A stretch of 64,000 bases of DNA. Origin: Cyanoderma ruficeps. Taxonomy: Eukaryota; Chordata; Aves; Passeriformes; Timaliidae. Position numbers and translations under genes: made by a program. The stretch is taken from NCBI GenBank assembly GCA_008694505.1, contig VZDJ01000012.1, forward strand, positions 614,996 to 678,995, given 5' to 3'. The first letter of the stretch is position 1; every line of letters begins with the position of its first letter. The notes beneath the pieces were generated by a model. That model was given only the letters and a program-made list of their open reading frames with translations. It was not told the origin of the DNA and did not search any database. This document shows positions 21,901 through 36,900 of the stretch, in pieces.

Positions 21901-24900
21901 GTGCTGCATCACTGCAGAAGCAAGGCTATGGAGCATGAAGTCCAGCCCTGCAGCTAGCACTCCGGGGGGGGGAAGGCTCACGGAAAGCACATTATAAGGA
22001 AGCAGGATGTTTTCGGCGTCCTGGCTAAATCCAGGGTGGTTATTGTCAGGAATAAACTAAGTTGAAGGAAGCTCTTTTTTCCTGACCCAGCATCCTTGGA
22101 CAGTTTAAGTCTTGCCTTGCAGAAGGCTGAGGTGGCTCTGAGAAAGCATCGGTGTTAATTTTGAAGCCTCATTTGCTGTGGCTCAGCAGCAAGGGCATTC
22201 CTTTGGGAATGATCTCCCAAGGCTCCTGGCAAAAAGCAAGTGTGTGAAGGGAAGAAACTCACTGTTTGGAGTCTTCTTTGGTCATGGAAGCAAAGGTGAA
22301 CATGAGGCCCCCGTGGGGACAGAGCAGGACACTGTTTGCTATGGAGGACACGGGGCTGCAGCGCGTCGGCCTCCTGTAAAAGGGAAGAGGTTTGGAAAGC
22401 TGGATCAAGTTATCCCACCAAAACCCCCACAATTCTTCAGGAAGCCAGGAAGGAATCACAGGTGAGTATTTATACAAGGCATTCCAACAAGGAACAGTAA
22501 CTACTAGTGATGAGGAAATCAGATCTGTGTTCCTCTGTGGTGCAGAATGACTGTCCATCAGAGATTTCCATCTCCAGCCTGAACAGTGACCTTTGGGATA
22601 CAGCTCCAGACAGATGAAAATACTAATCAGGTTACCAGATAATCTGACCATCTGGTTAACACACAGCAAACAAGAAAATTCAGTGTCTTACACTGTACTA
22701 CAATTCATACAAGTCCTGCAAATACTGGCTTAATTGCTTCCATGAGCTCACTGTGCTGGGAGTCAGAAGCAAAATATTATCTACAGCCCCCAAAATAAGA
22801 GATAAAAAGCAGCAAAACCCTCCAACCAAGTTACCTGACAAATTTCCTCCATTCTTCTACAAAGAACTGTGAAACAATATACAGCTCATCTGTCTCCTGG
22901 GGAAAAAGAGGGGGAAAAAGAGGAGGAAAAAGGATCTTTTTAATGAACCCAGCAATGACTGTTCACTTTTTCAGCAGCGCTCACCCCTTCAAGACCTCAG
23001 TGTTGCTTTACCATGACAACTCCATGCAAGTGGGCTGCAAAAGCCAAAGAAAATAACTTGCGATCAGGTACTATGCACTGCCATTGCTAATCTTGTGTTT
23101 ATTATGAAGTCACTTGAGCTTTTGATCCAATTACTTTTAATTCGCAGAGGGAAAAGGCATTTCCTTGGAGCAGCCAGGACTCCCAGCGGTTTCTCTGGCT
23201 GAGTAGAGCATGCTCAGCATCTGAAGCCAGTGAATCCCTGTACTCCCACAGGCGTGGGGTGAGACCACCCCAACATCCCTCAATTGCTTCCAACATCAAA
23301 ATCCACAAGTCTTTCCTTTCGGCAGCAGCAGGGACACAAAACCACAGTTGTGCACCAAATGAGACTGTTTTTGGGATAATCTGTGGGGTTTTTGTCCCAA
23401 TCTTTCTTTAAGAAGGAACAAGGAGCAACCCTGCTTGCTCCTGGAAAAGAAACCATCCTAGCCTCAAAGGCTGGGTGACAAAATTACTTCCATCCTCTCC
23501 TTTACCCTCACCCCTTTCCCAAACACACATTTAAGGGTTTGCTCCATCTTTCTGTAGGAAAACTCAGCACACCTAAGGAATATATATATACACTTTTTAA
23601 TTTCCCTTCATCTCTTGATTTCTGCTTGTTTTTCACTCTGCTTGTTTTCCTCCCCAAACATCAACTTCTTTGGATCAGGAAAACTCCTAAGGCTTGAGGG
23701 GAAGATCTTCAGCTCTCTTCTATGAGCCTCCCTTGGGAAATTAAAAGGGAAAGGAGAATAAAAAGAGAAAGAAGGATGTAACTCTGCTGGTGGAGACCCT
23801 CCTATGTCTGATCCACAGTGATGAGCTCCAGCTTCCCATTCTCCAGCTCCAAAAGCAAATCCAACCAGCTACAACCTTACACCACTGGCAGGACCTGGAG
23901 CTCTCCAGCTCAGCACAGAAGAAAAATTCCTTTTAAATAATTTTGGGTCTCCTTGGTTCCAAGTTGTGGGTCTGTGTTGCCTCAGTTTTCATTCCCAGCT
24001 GGAGCAGTGAGGGACAGGGCCAGACACCTGCCAATGCACCTTGGCAGGATTGTAGAGTCAACCATTAATCAGCACCATGAGACTCCCAGAAGCCAAGGAC
24101 TGGAGCCAACAGCTTGTTCTGGGCACCTCAAATCCCCAAGAATTCCTGGGGAAGCTGCTAGGAGAGGGTTTGCACAGCCTCCTCTTTGGAGGGCTTCTGC
24201 ATTTTGGGAAGCTCCCAATAGCTTTTGGGACACAGGATGATGCTGGAGCACACCTGAATTTTGCCAAGCAGCAGCAAAAGGTGGTGGGGGGACAAAGTTC
24301 AGGTGTGTTCCAGCATCATCCTGCACCTCCTCCTCTCTCCTCCTGATGGAGAGCTGTGGGAAGTGGCTGTTCTTCCAGGGACAGATACAACCACGACAGC
24401 AACATTGTCATTGTTATCTCCCTGACTTCAGGCCAGCCGCAGCTCCCTTGGCACACCAGCCATTCCCATGGCTCTTCAGGGCTTTGTGCCAGCACAGCTA
24501 ATCCAGGGAAATCACACCTCAGCACAACACAAGTGAGAGCTCTGCTGGCACAGACTGAGTGAATGTGACATGGAATGGTTTGGCTTGGGATCTCCTTCCA
24601 CCCCCCTCCCACAGCAGGGACACCACCTTCCACTATCCCAGATGCTCCAAGCCCCATCTAACTTGGCCTTGAACACTTCCAGGGATGGGGCAGCCACAGC
24701 TTCTCTGGGCAGGAGAGTAATTAAAGCCAATAAAAGTCTCTCCCAAGCCTGGCTGCATTCCCTGATCCCCCTCCTTCCCTACCTGAGGCCAGCTGCCCAG
24801 GCAAGGTCTGCATTTATCATGGAACAGGTTCTGGAGAGAAGTCTTCTGCTCGCTGGCCATCATCTTATGCAGAGCTTCGTTTTCCTCCCCTTCACGCTCC

Positions 24901-27900
24901 AAAATCTGTAGGAAACAGTTAATTACATCCCAGCTCCCGTTCCTAGCTGCTACTAAAGGTGACTTTATTCTCCTCCATGGCACAGGGTTGTGTTAAAAAG
25001 GAAAACCAGAAATACAATCAGTATTTACAGTCAACAAAAGGGGAGTATTTGGCAAATACCTTGCACTGGGAACAGCACTCTTTGTTATTTGGGAATTCGG
25101 GGGCTTTTGGAAAATATTGCTTGAGTTTCTCCCAGGCTTCCTTGGAAACCACCCTCCGCTCGTTTTCAGAGATGCACAGGTCACCTGCAGGGAGAGAATC
25201 AAGGGAAGGTTTTGATCACAACATGCTCAGGGATGTTTTGCAGCCCTTGATTGAAGAGATTACAAGGAATGAACATGGGGAAGAAATCCACACATTTATC
25301 AGTCAACGCCATGTCAGCAAAAACCAGCAAAGTCACCTTCAACTCCTTCCTTGCTTCCTTTAGACAGAGAATAGTAACAATAACAATAATAATAATAATA
25401 GTTTAATTCATAAAAGTGCCCTTTAGATTTCCAAGAACATGGCCTAAGCAGCAGATCAAACATAAGTAGGGATGTGGAGAAAAACCAAAGGGCACAGGGC
25501 TACCAGTTTCTGATCCTGGCTATCCACAGCTACATCCCCATGGTGACTCCATTTGCTGAGGCCCAGGATAATAACCCTGTGTCCCATGAAACCAGGTGCC
25601 TTCCACATCCTTGAAAACCTGAAATTCCCACTGTAGAATCTCAATACAGTTTCATGTGCCCTGTCCAAGCACCTAAAAATGTGGAAAGGGCAGATATTTT
25701 GCACCCTAAATCTGCTCTGGGGAGTAACTGGATGTGAAGTTACCAAGCAAGATTTACCAGCTACTCCCTGGAACACTTATTTATCCATCAGGATTATTTA
25801 TCCTGATATCAGGATCATCTATCCTCAAGGTTAGGAAGCCCCAAGACCCCAGCAAGGATTTTCAGAAACATTTTGTGCCTGTTGTCTCAGGGGTGAAAGC
25901 AGGAGGCATATCCAGGCACTGGGACACCACGTGCACGATGACACGTGCTGGCTGGATAAACAAGGCTTGGAAAAATGGGAGAAGGCTCTGAGATCCAACC
26001 AGCTGCCCATTGGCAGGGTTGCTGATGGCCAAGGGGGAACACAACCACATCTCCCTCCAAGACAGCAGCTGGGAAGTCCCTGTGCAGGGAGAAACAGGAG
26101 GAGCAGCCGTTGCGACACCTGGATGGGAACCGGATTTGGGAATATCCGCGCCTCGGTGGGGACTGCACCAGCAAGAGGGAAGGAAAACAGCAATTGTGGT
26201 GTCCAAAGGGCACAATCCCTTATTATCTGCTTTTCTATAGCCTGGAGAGCTGCAGAGAGAGGAGAGGGAGAGAAACTCCTTCCCCCCCCCTCCTCTGGCA
26301 GCTCTTTAACATGACAAGCAGCTTCTCAGGGCCTCGGACTAGCTCCAGGCGTGCCTGGAATTTGGCCAGCCCTGAAGAAGAAAAAATAGCAATGCTCCCC
26401 TCCTGCTTTTCCTCTAATAAACAAAGGTCAGGCCTTGATGCAGCACTTGGCCACTTGAGCTTCACTCAACAAGACCAAGTGGCTTCAGAGGCTGGCCCAG
26501 GATGCTGCCCAGAGCCAGTGAGGATGAGGGAAAAAATGAGCTTGTACAAATAAGCGCCTTGACACCACATGATTAATGAAAACAGATTAATATGGTGAGT
26601 GAAAGAAGTGGAAGAATCAGCTCTGGGTGTTTTGCACAAGTGTTTTGCCATCTGGAAGATGAACCCAACCACTGCTGACCCTGCTTCTCATTCCCACCAT
26701 CCAGGGACATGTTTTGGGCATAGACATCAAAGAAGGCTTAACTTGGTATCTGGAAAAAATTCACTGGGATCAGGCAGCTACTGGAGAGGGAGGAATTGCA
26801 GCAGGGATGCAAAGGGAGCTGTGAAGGGAATGCCCGGGTGGCATTCCTGGAGGCCAGCCAGCCCTCCCAGATGGCCTTTTCCAGAGCCTACCATGGAGGC
26901 ATAAACCTCCTCCACCACAAAATTAAGGCTGTAGGAACAAGACTACAGATTTTCTGATCCACTCCAGAGGGAGTTTTTCAAGATGGAAAGATTGTTTTCC
27001 ATGAGTAATCAGAAGTTAACTCAAGAAACAAAACCTGCCCTGCCAGTAGCCCCCTTATTTAGTCTTATTTATTCTGCTATGACTCCAAGTCACAGATCAA
27101 CCAGCAATTTAATACCACACATTTTCCAAAGGCCTACTGGCCTATTTTTTATCATGTCTGTCTCCATAAATGTTCCATCCCCATGCTCCATGCTTTTATT
27201 GAACAGCAGCAGCCTCGAGGCAATGGGAAATGCAGCGTTTAAGGCACTGAGTAACAGCTAAAATCGTGACAAAGTGATTAAACACTCAGCTTGAAAATGA
27301 GATTTCTCAAGCCTTACTCCAGGTTCCTGACTAGCTCTGATGACAGGAGGTGTGTGGCCAATTTATGCCATTTTTTTCTTCCTTTTGAGATAAGATGAAG
27401 CCTCCCCACAAACTGATGCCTACAAACAGGAGCTTAAGTAAAACTGGCTTTTATGGTCGGGAACACAAGCTTTAAAAAGTGAGATTAAAACAGGGTAGCC
27501 AAGGACGCAGCTAATGAGGCATCACTTGCAAAACAACTGATACAGGTCAAAATGTTAAGTAAACGGACACCAAAGCACAGCAGGTTGGGAAATCGATATC
27601 CAGGAGTGGTCCTGGCCCAGGTACTGGGTGAGTACTCCCGTCTTAATGTAAACCAGGATATTTAACAGATACTCTCAGCTCCAACCTGGACTGATTTACA
27701 CAACCTCTTCCTCTCTTACTGCTTTTAGAGCTCCCAAATGGCTGCAGAGCTTTGCTGCTGCCCATGCAAGGAAGGGAAGCTCAGCATCTGACAGCTTACA
27801 GACTCTGCCTGCAACAAAAACTTTTGAGTGCAAGGGACACTAGGAAAATGAGCATGAAGCACACTTCAGCAGTGACTCCTCAAGCTGACCACAGCTGGAG

Positions 27901-30900
27901 CAAAGGTTAATGTGTGCAGCAGTGGGCAACAAGGGAGATACTCAGCTCCATCCCCCGGAGAGGCTTACCATGTGGGCAAACGATGTCTTCATTAAAATTT
28001 AACTCCTCTTCCTCCTCTCTCTTCTCTTCATTTGATTCATCTAATTAAAAAAATAAAACACCAACAAAAAAACAAACCAAAAACCAAGAGGATTGCACAG
28101 AGTTCTTCTCCCAAGGGAAAAAATCTTATAGGGAAAGGAACATGGTCGCCTTTCAAATTACAGCAAACCCCCTCACCCAAGGGAAAATTTGGAAGGAAAT
28201 CTGTTATTCTCTGATGTCTTGGCCTCTGGACAGGCAGGATTACAGCCTCTAGGCCACGTAGGAGGGCTTTGAAGTGCATGGAGCACAAGCCAGGCCTTTG
28301 TGAGATTACAAAGGATGCATTTGTGAGGGCTGGAACACCGCAGGGGTTCCCTGCTCCCAGACATCTCGGAGTTTAACCTAAACACAAGCCTAGGTAAGAG
28401 CAAAAGGAGCAGAATTCCTGGCAGAATTTCTGATCTAAACCAGATGCTGCCTCACATACCGAGGGGGACCTGCCAGGGAGCTGACAAGCCCTACATGCAT
28501 CTCTAAATTAGTTAAGTCAAGTGCTGGCCACTGAATGGAGCTTCATGAAGACAATGACGTGTCAGCAAGAGCCTCTAACGAGCTGCCTAACGAGCAAATT
28601 GGCTTGTGAGTAATTCAAATGCAGTACTGGGAGCTGCAACCTGTTGTGAATCAAAGTGATCCCCGGGGAACGTTGAGTGGTAACTCAGAAATACCCTTTT
28701 CTCCACGAGTGCTCCTCCTTGTCAGGGGACCTGAGGTGCAGCCTTCCGGCCCAAGATCAATGCCCTGAGCCATCATTCCCACTTTCACTCCAACAAGCTT
28801 GTTACCCAATTCAAAGCAGCTCAACAAAATATGATTTTCAAACATTTAAAGAGCAGAAGGCAAATAAAACCTCCATGTATTCTCATGATATGGGCACAGA
28901 ATGGAGAGCAATTCATGATTTTTGTTCCTAGGCTGTGTTTTCCCAGTGCTGCTGTATCAGCTGTACTGTTTTATCTCTCGATCTTCACAATAAACATCAT
29001 CATCATCCCTTCCCCAAGGTAATTTTCACGTTTCTTCCTCCCCTGTGCTCTCGCATTCAGAGAAAAGTGGATGAAAAGATCATGTGTCTGAGGTAGTAAT
29101 TTCACACAGCTTTGTAAAACCACTTATCACCTCATCTCCCTCTCCAGCATGAAGATCACCCAGCAGCTTTCAAGCTTAGCAAAGAAAAAGCTCCTTAAAT
29201 GAAGACCTTTTTTATTCGATTTATTATCCTTTCCTCCCTACTCATACAAGGGGAACAAAACGGCCACAGAAACCCCTGATGTGTCTTTTGTTAGGAGGGA
29301 TCAAGCAGAGCTGGTGGGTCTCTAGAGCAGCAGAAATTAGGAGGAAATCAAGAGTAAATACCTTTGTTTTGTGCATTTCCATTCATTTTTCCATTACTGT
29401 GCTCTGCGTCTTCATCTTGCTCATTTAATTGCTCCAGAGCCAGCTGACGCCAGCTCCTCAAGGACGCTTTTCCAACCCAAAACCCGTCGTTCCTGCAGGG
29501 AGACAAGAGCACTGGTACCCCAAAATCACAGCTCTCTTCTTCAGAGCCCCAACAGAAAAACTTTAGGGAAAAGCTGTTTAAGCATTTCTAAAAAGTATCT
29601 TTGACTGCATTTGGGACTTCCATACCCCTTGACTGTCATCTTCAGCAGGTTAGTCACGGTTTTGTAGTCCTCGTTCAGCTGGTTCTTCAGCCGCAGGATT
29701 CGACACCTTTCCACCACACAGTCCTTGCAAAGTGCTTTGACTGGGGAGGGGGAAAGAAACAGTTTTTTACACTATTTATTGCACAGGTAGTTTCCTGCTG
29801 GTTTGAAGGCCCTCAGACAGGTGTGTACCAACTGTCCTGCCTCAGGATGGGTAATTTCACATGTAAACGAGGAATCCTGAGAGTTACAACCACATCATGC
29901 CACGTTTGAAGCTTAAAGAAGCATAAAAAACTTCAAATGAGGTGTGATCTGTTCCACTGCCTCACAGGTCTGCTCTCACAGCTCCTGGTATCCACAGCCT
30001 GAAGTCACAGGGAGCCAGGGCAGCCCAGCACCCAGACACAGGAGGCAGGAAATGCCAGGAAAACAAACATCTGTATTGTGGCACTCTGCCAGTTCAACCT
30101 TGAAAAACTACCCTCCTGCAAGGCTGCACTGGACCACGGGAGTGGAAATCCTTCAGCTGGGTGTGTAGTTAGATTTTCATCCTGGAGCAAGAGGAGAAGG
30201 GAAGCAGCGTGTCCATCCATCCCTTCACCCATCCCTCCCTCCCTGCCAGCCATACTCAACCCACAACCCTTCAGGCAATCTTCCACTTGACTAATAAACC
30301 TTGCCCTGTTTTTCCCTACAAAGGCTGCCTGCCGTCAAAAGCAGTTTCTTCCCTACAAGCTCCCAGTAGGAGCTGAGCTAATTTGGTCTCAGTGGGAGTT
30401 ACTGAGCAACTTCCTAAAAGGAACAAAAACTGGGGCTTGATGAAGAGATGTCCAAAGCCTGGAGGGGCTGGGCTGACCCTGAAAAGCAGAATGTGTGGTA
30501 CATGCTTCAACGGCAGCAGGCTAACAGGTAAGTGCTTCCTTGGATGAGTTTACAGATAGGAAGGGATATTTTTGGCCTGAATACTCCATGAGACCCAGCC
30601 CACACAGGAGCTGTGGGTGCTGCAGGCACAGAAAATAATTGTCAAGAGTTTGGAGTGTTGCATGTGCAAGTTTTATTTTCTAGAATTGCCTTCAAACCTT
30701 CCAGGTACTATGTTTCCTAAGCCAAATTGCTCCTCCACACCAATTCCTCAGGTACAGCCCTTCCCTGAGCAGAGCCCAGGGCCAAAGCAGACCCTGCAAT
30801 CACCCTAAATAGGTTTTAGAAGTGGTAACAGAATTAAGTGATATTAAAAAAATCCCCTGGAAATAAGGCAGCACTAAAACCATGCACTGAAATAAAGTTA

Positions 30901-33900
30901 TGATGATAAAGGATGGCTCAAAACAGGGCAGACCAGAGCAAGGCTCCAAACCACATCCCACTAAGTGACGTGGAGAGGATGTTACCGTTGAGCCGGGGCC
31001 CTCCTCCATATCGCCGGTAGAAGAAGTCGGCCACATATTGCGATATCCTCTTCATCAGAGATATTTTATCAGGATGGAGCTTGCCATGGGAGCACAGGCA
31101 GGGTGTGTTATCAATAGGCTTGGGAGGAGTGGATTCATCCAGCCACTTCTGCAGCCATTCCAGAGAGATGAAGTCGTAGGGGGAACCTGCGAGGGGAGAA
31201 ACCGCAAAGAGAAACAAGACCATACATGTCAGCTCCAACACCAGGTGGTATCTTATAATTACTTTTAAAAATTAACAGGCAATCACTGTCGATTAAATCT
31301 CTGGGGCACAAGTTTTCAAAGGTCTGATCCAGCTTCTCCCATACCATTCTGATCTCAGTGTCACAGATTTGGAAGACAGGAGCTATGAGAGATTAAGATG
31401 TGCAGATCATTTTGGATTCAGCAATCAATATGCAACAGCTCCAAGGAGGAACGGGAGTGCTTTCAAACCTTTTGGGGATTATTGGAGAGCAGTCAAGGAA
31501 AGGGGAAGGTTTTCCTATCATCCATCAAGGGACTGATATAATATTTAAATCATAATCGTAAGTTACAGTTTTTTTCTACAACAGACAGAGTTCACTGGGG
31601 TAATTTGAAAATTAAAGGCAACAACAGCAGAGACGAAGTCAGTGTTTCCCCAGTCCTTTCAGCACCCAAATTTTCAGTGTCTCTTACAATTTTAGGTAAA
31701 AATTTACAGTGCAAATGGAAACTTGCTTTATTTTTTGCTGAAGCAGAGCAGCAGGCTTGCCCTTGCTTGCTGAAAGAGAAGTACAAAGCTGAGTTTCAGG
31801 AGCAGGTCAGTGCTTGTATGAGCAGGTTGGGGTGAAACCCCAGCATCTCAATACTGAGGCACAGTATCACTACACAACTCTTCTGTGGCATGACTGGGAA
31901 ATTAGGAGCAAACTAGGAAGAATTCAAACCCATTCTGTGCTGCCACGAGGGCAGCCCTGAAACCATGGGGAAATGCGTTCGTTGATGACATTTATAACTG
32001 AACACAAATCCTTCATGTTTCCTAGGAAGGAGCAACAGAGAAGCAAGAGGAAAATACAGAAGACAGGAAAACACTGTGTCTCCAGCTTGCACTGGAGCTC
32101 TGTGAAGCCTCTTTTCCTCCACAGCTTCAATTCACTGTGTTTTCATCTTACACAATGTCCTCCGCAGCCGCGACCTCCAGAGAATTGCATCGCTGTCAGA
32201 ACCGGTTTGCTAGTTTGGGATGAAACTGCCTCCCCCAGAAAGGAGGGTTTTCTGGGGCAGGCTCCACAAAGCTGGCAGAAAACGTGTCTGCACAGCTGCA
32301 CAGAGAGCCCCAAGCTCCAGAGAGATAGGACCCAGAGCAGTGCTGGAATGACGCTGCCTCCAGCTGTGCTGGAAGTGCTGTCCTCATGATGTGCCAGCAG
32401 CAGGCAGAGGGTGCCTCAGGGCAAAGTTTTAGGTCCTGTCATCTCTAAACTGGGGCAGAAGAGCTTCACCTGCACTTGTAAAAACCATATTTTTTGAGAT
32501 TTATTCCTCTGTCACATCAGAACTGCCAAGAGCAAACTCTTCCATTCCTGCTGAGGAAAACCACACCGGAACTCTGCTGCTGCTCCTTTTCCCAGGTGAC
32601 TCAGGGTAGGTTGATCCCTCCAGCACAACTCTGATCCCACATCTGACATCTGAGTGCTGCTCAGGCTCATGAGGAGCTGTGACACCCTCCTGCTCCAGAG
32701 TTAAGCACCTGCATTCCCAAACTGGAGAGGCTGATGTTTACAGGAATAGAAGTTTGCTGTTGGGCTACTCCAATCTCATGGTGGACTCTGAGCATCCAAT
32801 AATAAAAGCTGAACAGTGAGTTCTCTTACAAGCCACACAATTAAACCCACTTTTAAGTCTTCAATTATAATTATCCTGCAGTTTTTAGGAGAGGTACATA
32901 GTGAAGACAAATTCCCTGGGCTGGACGGATAGAGCAAGTTTTGCAGGAGATGGGCGAGAAAAACAAGGTGAGAAATTAAACTCTATGTGCTGAGGCAACA
33001 AGACACAAGGAGAAGGAGAAAAAGCTTAACCCCAGTCTCCCTACAAAACTGAGACATGGAACAGTGAAGCACTGGCAGGGATGGATCCAGTAATTTTCTG
33101 CTGGAGGTCAGGCATTCTCTTAACCTGCTGATGATTCGGGCCCACCCGCTCCCAAACCTGCCGTGAGCTGGCAATTTGGGAGCAGGCAGATATTCCGCCT
33201 CGATGCTCCTAACGAGCTGAGCTGCTCACCAGGCAGAAGAAAAGAGTCACAAAGCATGAGGCTGATGGATGGGGAAGGAGCAGGAGGGAATTAGCGACAC
33301 CAGAGGCCATGAGAATGAGCAAAGAAAGGAGAAAAATAGGTTAAGGCAAGAAAAGAAGCAAGAGAAACAAATGTAAGCATGCATGAAGCTCTCCCCTTCC
33401 AGAAGGCTGCAGGAATGCCTTCCAGCAAGGCCACAGGAGTTGGGAGTTAGTCACAAATCATTCCTAAGCTTAACAGCTCTACTACAGCAATACTCCACAA
33501 TGTCTTACAGACCAGCTTCGGCGGGTAACCTTTGGTAGAGCTCCTTCACCTCCTCGTGTTTGATCTTGCCTCTGGCCACGCTCTGTTTGCGCATCTCGGC
33601 CATTTCATTGCACCACTCCTCAAACTTGCAGTTATCCCGCTCTACCAGCTCCTGCAGAAAAGCTGGGCAAGAAAAAAAAAAACAGGAATTGAAGGGAAAA
33701 TGCCAGCTATGTTAATTACCATGGGTTATCTGGGGATAACAAACCTCAAAATTCCCTCTCACAGCCTTGCTGAGTGAGGTCTTTCCCCACGCCAAGCAAC
33801 GTGGACCGTTGCTCCCTCTGATACTGATGGCTGCAGATGATTAAATGCAAAGTTTTGCACTCAAGAAAATAATTTACTTGCGGTTCGTTGCAATGTTAAG

Positions 33901-36900
33901 TGCAGCTCCTCTGTCCTGCCTCATGATTCCCGGGGGTGGGGGAAACAAAAGCTTTTCAGCCTCTGGATACACCCAAAGCCTGTCACGACCTGTGATCCAG
34001 CACATTGCAAACCCAAGGGCAAAGAGCCCTCAGGAGATGGGAGATTAGTCAGGGCAGATCAACAGAAAGGTGAGGGAAATGGGGATTTTTGCTGCCGCTG
34101 ATGGAAAAACCCCAAACAAACCAAACCTCAGCAGGGAAAAAAGAAGATAAACCACTTCCCTCACGGGGCTGGTGGGAGTGGAGGGAAGCTCTGCTTATCT
34201 GAGGCCTTTTCCTATTTAGAATTATTCTGAAGAGCTAAAATATCTGCAAGAAGGTTAATTCTTGACCAAAATATCTACTTTGGGAGAATATTCAGCATTA
34301 AAAAATAACCAGCCTGACCTCCTCAAGATCAGAGACAAGTTACGTCTCTCCACTGTCCCGGAAAAGACACTTTTAACAGCATCAAAGCAAAATGCCTCAC
34401 ATTTACAGTTCCATGAAACCTCCCCACAACCACAGAGCTTGACTGCTGCCCTTCACTCCCTGTTCCCTGGCAGGATTCCAGGGGAAACAAAGGCAACCGC
34501 GGGGCTGTGCAGGAATTTGGAGCTGGGTGGGGAGTTTTTTGTTGAGTTATTGTTTTGGGTAGAGGGGTAGGAGGAAAGGGAGAGCAAGAAAGCTCAGGAA
34601 ACAGACTGAAAATACAGATCCAGGCAGGAACTAGTGCTAATTCATGAAGTTTTATGTCTTGGAGGGTGTGTTTTTAACAGGGGGGTTGGGAAAGGTTTGG
34701 GGTGTTATTAGGGGGGGAATGAGGTGTATGATTTTCCCCCTCTGCAGAGATCCAAGGTGACCTGCCACCTCTGCTGTCCCCCTGCCACCTCTGCTGTCCC
34801 TCTTCCACAGAAAACGAGTGAAGGGGGAACACACCTCAGCACCAGGGGCTTAATTAATATTTCTAATCAAGGAGCAGCCAAAAAGGAAACATTAAACCCA
34901 CAGGCAAAGCCCACAAGGAGTTCTGGCACCCCCTTAACTCTAAAGCACAACATGAAGGCACTCAGCCCAAATTCCCATTTGGGACTCGGAGCCTCTTTAT
35001 TTTCGTGTCATTTAGGGTCATTTAGGTTTTCCTGATATGGCAAAGCTGAAGCAGTCGCAGAGGGAACCTGACATCTGTCAGGATTATTCCCTTCCTCGTG
35101 CATTGCTGATTACATTTAACCACGCTATTCTCCTGCACATTTGGAATCCAAGCAGGATCACAGTGGTGAATCCCAGCGGGATGATCTCTCCTGACCCCTC
35201 CCCAGCTTGACCAGTTGGGTAAGAAAGCAATGTCTGAGTGGGCACATGGGAGGGATTAGCAGAAGTGCTGGGAAAACCCAGGGGTTTCACTGGTCAAGAT
35301 ACTAAGGTGCCACACAGCACATTTGGGGTTCATGGCAGTCAAAAATCATGGAATCTTGGAGCGGGTTGGGAGGGGACCTTGAAGATCCTCTTGTTTCACC
35401 CAGGGACACCTTCCACTATCCCTGTTTGCTTCAAGCCCCATCCAACCTGGCCTTGGACACTTCCAGGGATGAGGCAGCCACAGCCTCTCTGGGCATACTG
35501 TGCCAGGACCTCACCCCCCTCACAGCCAGGAATTCCTTCCTATCCCATCTGACCCTGCTCTCTGGCAGTGGGAAGCCATTCCCTCTTGTCCCGTCACTCC
35601 ATCTCTTGTCCCAATTCCCCCTCCAGCTCTCCTGGAGCCCCTTTAGGCACTGGAAGGGGTTCTAAGATCTCCCCGGGGCCTCCTCCAGCTCTCCCAGCCT
35701 GGAACCAGAGCAGAGAGGCTCCAGCAACTTCCTAGTCCTGAACAGGACTTCAAGCAAAATTCCACCCCCTGATCCACCTGGAGCACTGCAGAAGGAGCTG
35801 GAGCCCCAGGGGACTCACCTGGCACTTGCACTGTGAGAGACTTCTCGCGGGCCTGCAGCCTGTACACCAGCATGTAGGCGTTGCGGGAGCAGTGCGTGCC
35901 CTTCCCACACTTGGGCTTGCGGGTCTGGGATTTCGATGGCTCTGCTGTGGGAACAAAAGGCAAAACCTCAGCAACACATGAGCTCCTTCCCTGATCCTCC
36001 ATTAACGGATGAGTTTGCCACCCAGCCAGCTTTCCTGCGCCAAGCCTCTGTGCCAAGCACTGGGCTTGGCATGACTCAAAACTGTGTCTCAAAGGAAGCC
36101 CCAAATCTCTCCAGCCTCTCTGGGTAAATCAAAGGGACTAAATTTAGGAGCCTGTTCTGAACCTCCCTTCTCAAGAGCCTTTCTTCTCTTCCCAGTGGAA
36201 CTTCTCTGAGCCAAAAGCCACTCTTGGAAAAACATCCTTTCTCCCTTTTGCCTCTTATTCAGCTGTCCTGATTCCAAAGAAAAGTCAAATCCTCAGGGAA
36301 GAAAATCGTATTTACAGGTGATTGTGGATATGAAAAGAAACACAGCAAAGCTTTTAGGAAGCCAAGAGCCACGGAAAGGGTTGTTTTTTAGCAGCTGCTG
36401 GGGGATGTAAAGTTGTGTTGCAAGAGCTGCTGTTTCCAGAGGGATTCTTAAGCAAGGAAAACACTTATCTACAGCTTCGGCTTCAAAAATCAAATGGTTT
36501 TAAATAAAGAAAAGAATTAAAAGAACAACATTCTGTAAGTCAAACTCTAAATGGATCAGTGAATTGAGTCTCCTTTTCCCAAATTCTGAAAAAAAATCAC
36601 ATGCCTTTTCCCCCCACAAGACCCAGGGGACTTCCCAGACTTTATTTGCGTTTTATCAAAAAATTTTCTAAAGTGTTCCCATTTACATGGCCAAGACTCT
36701 CCCCCCCCACAGACCTTCAGTTTATGTTACTGACCTTCTCCTGCTGCTACATGTTACAAAGAAAGGCCTCAGTTTTGCCTGGAACAGGCAAATTATTTCA
36801 AAACTTGATACAAATACTGAGCTCCCAGCTTAAAGAGGCTCCTAAACACACTTTACTTCTATTCTCCAAACAGCCTTAAATTGAAATACAAAAAATAAGA

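Noticed and set aside
25404..27968. Search for tRNA, snoRNA or miRNA in the long USP48 introns
   Set aside because: No convincing cloverleaf or C/D or H/ACA boxes were found by eye. Only the hairpin at 24233-24323 stood out.
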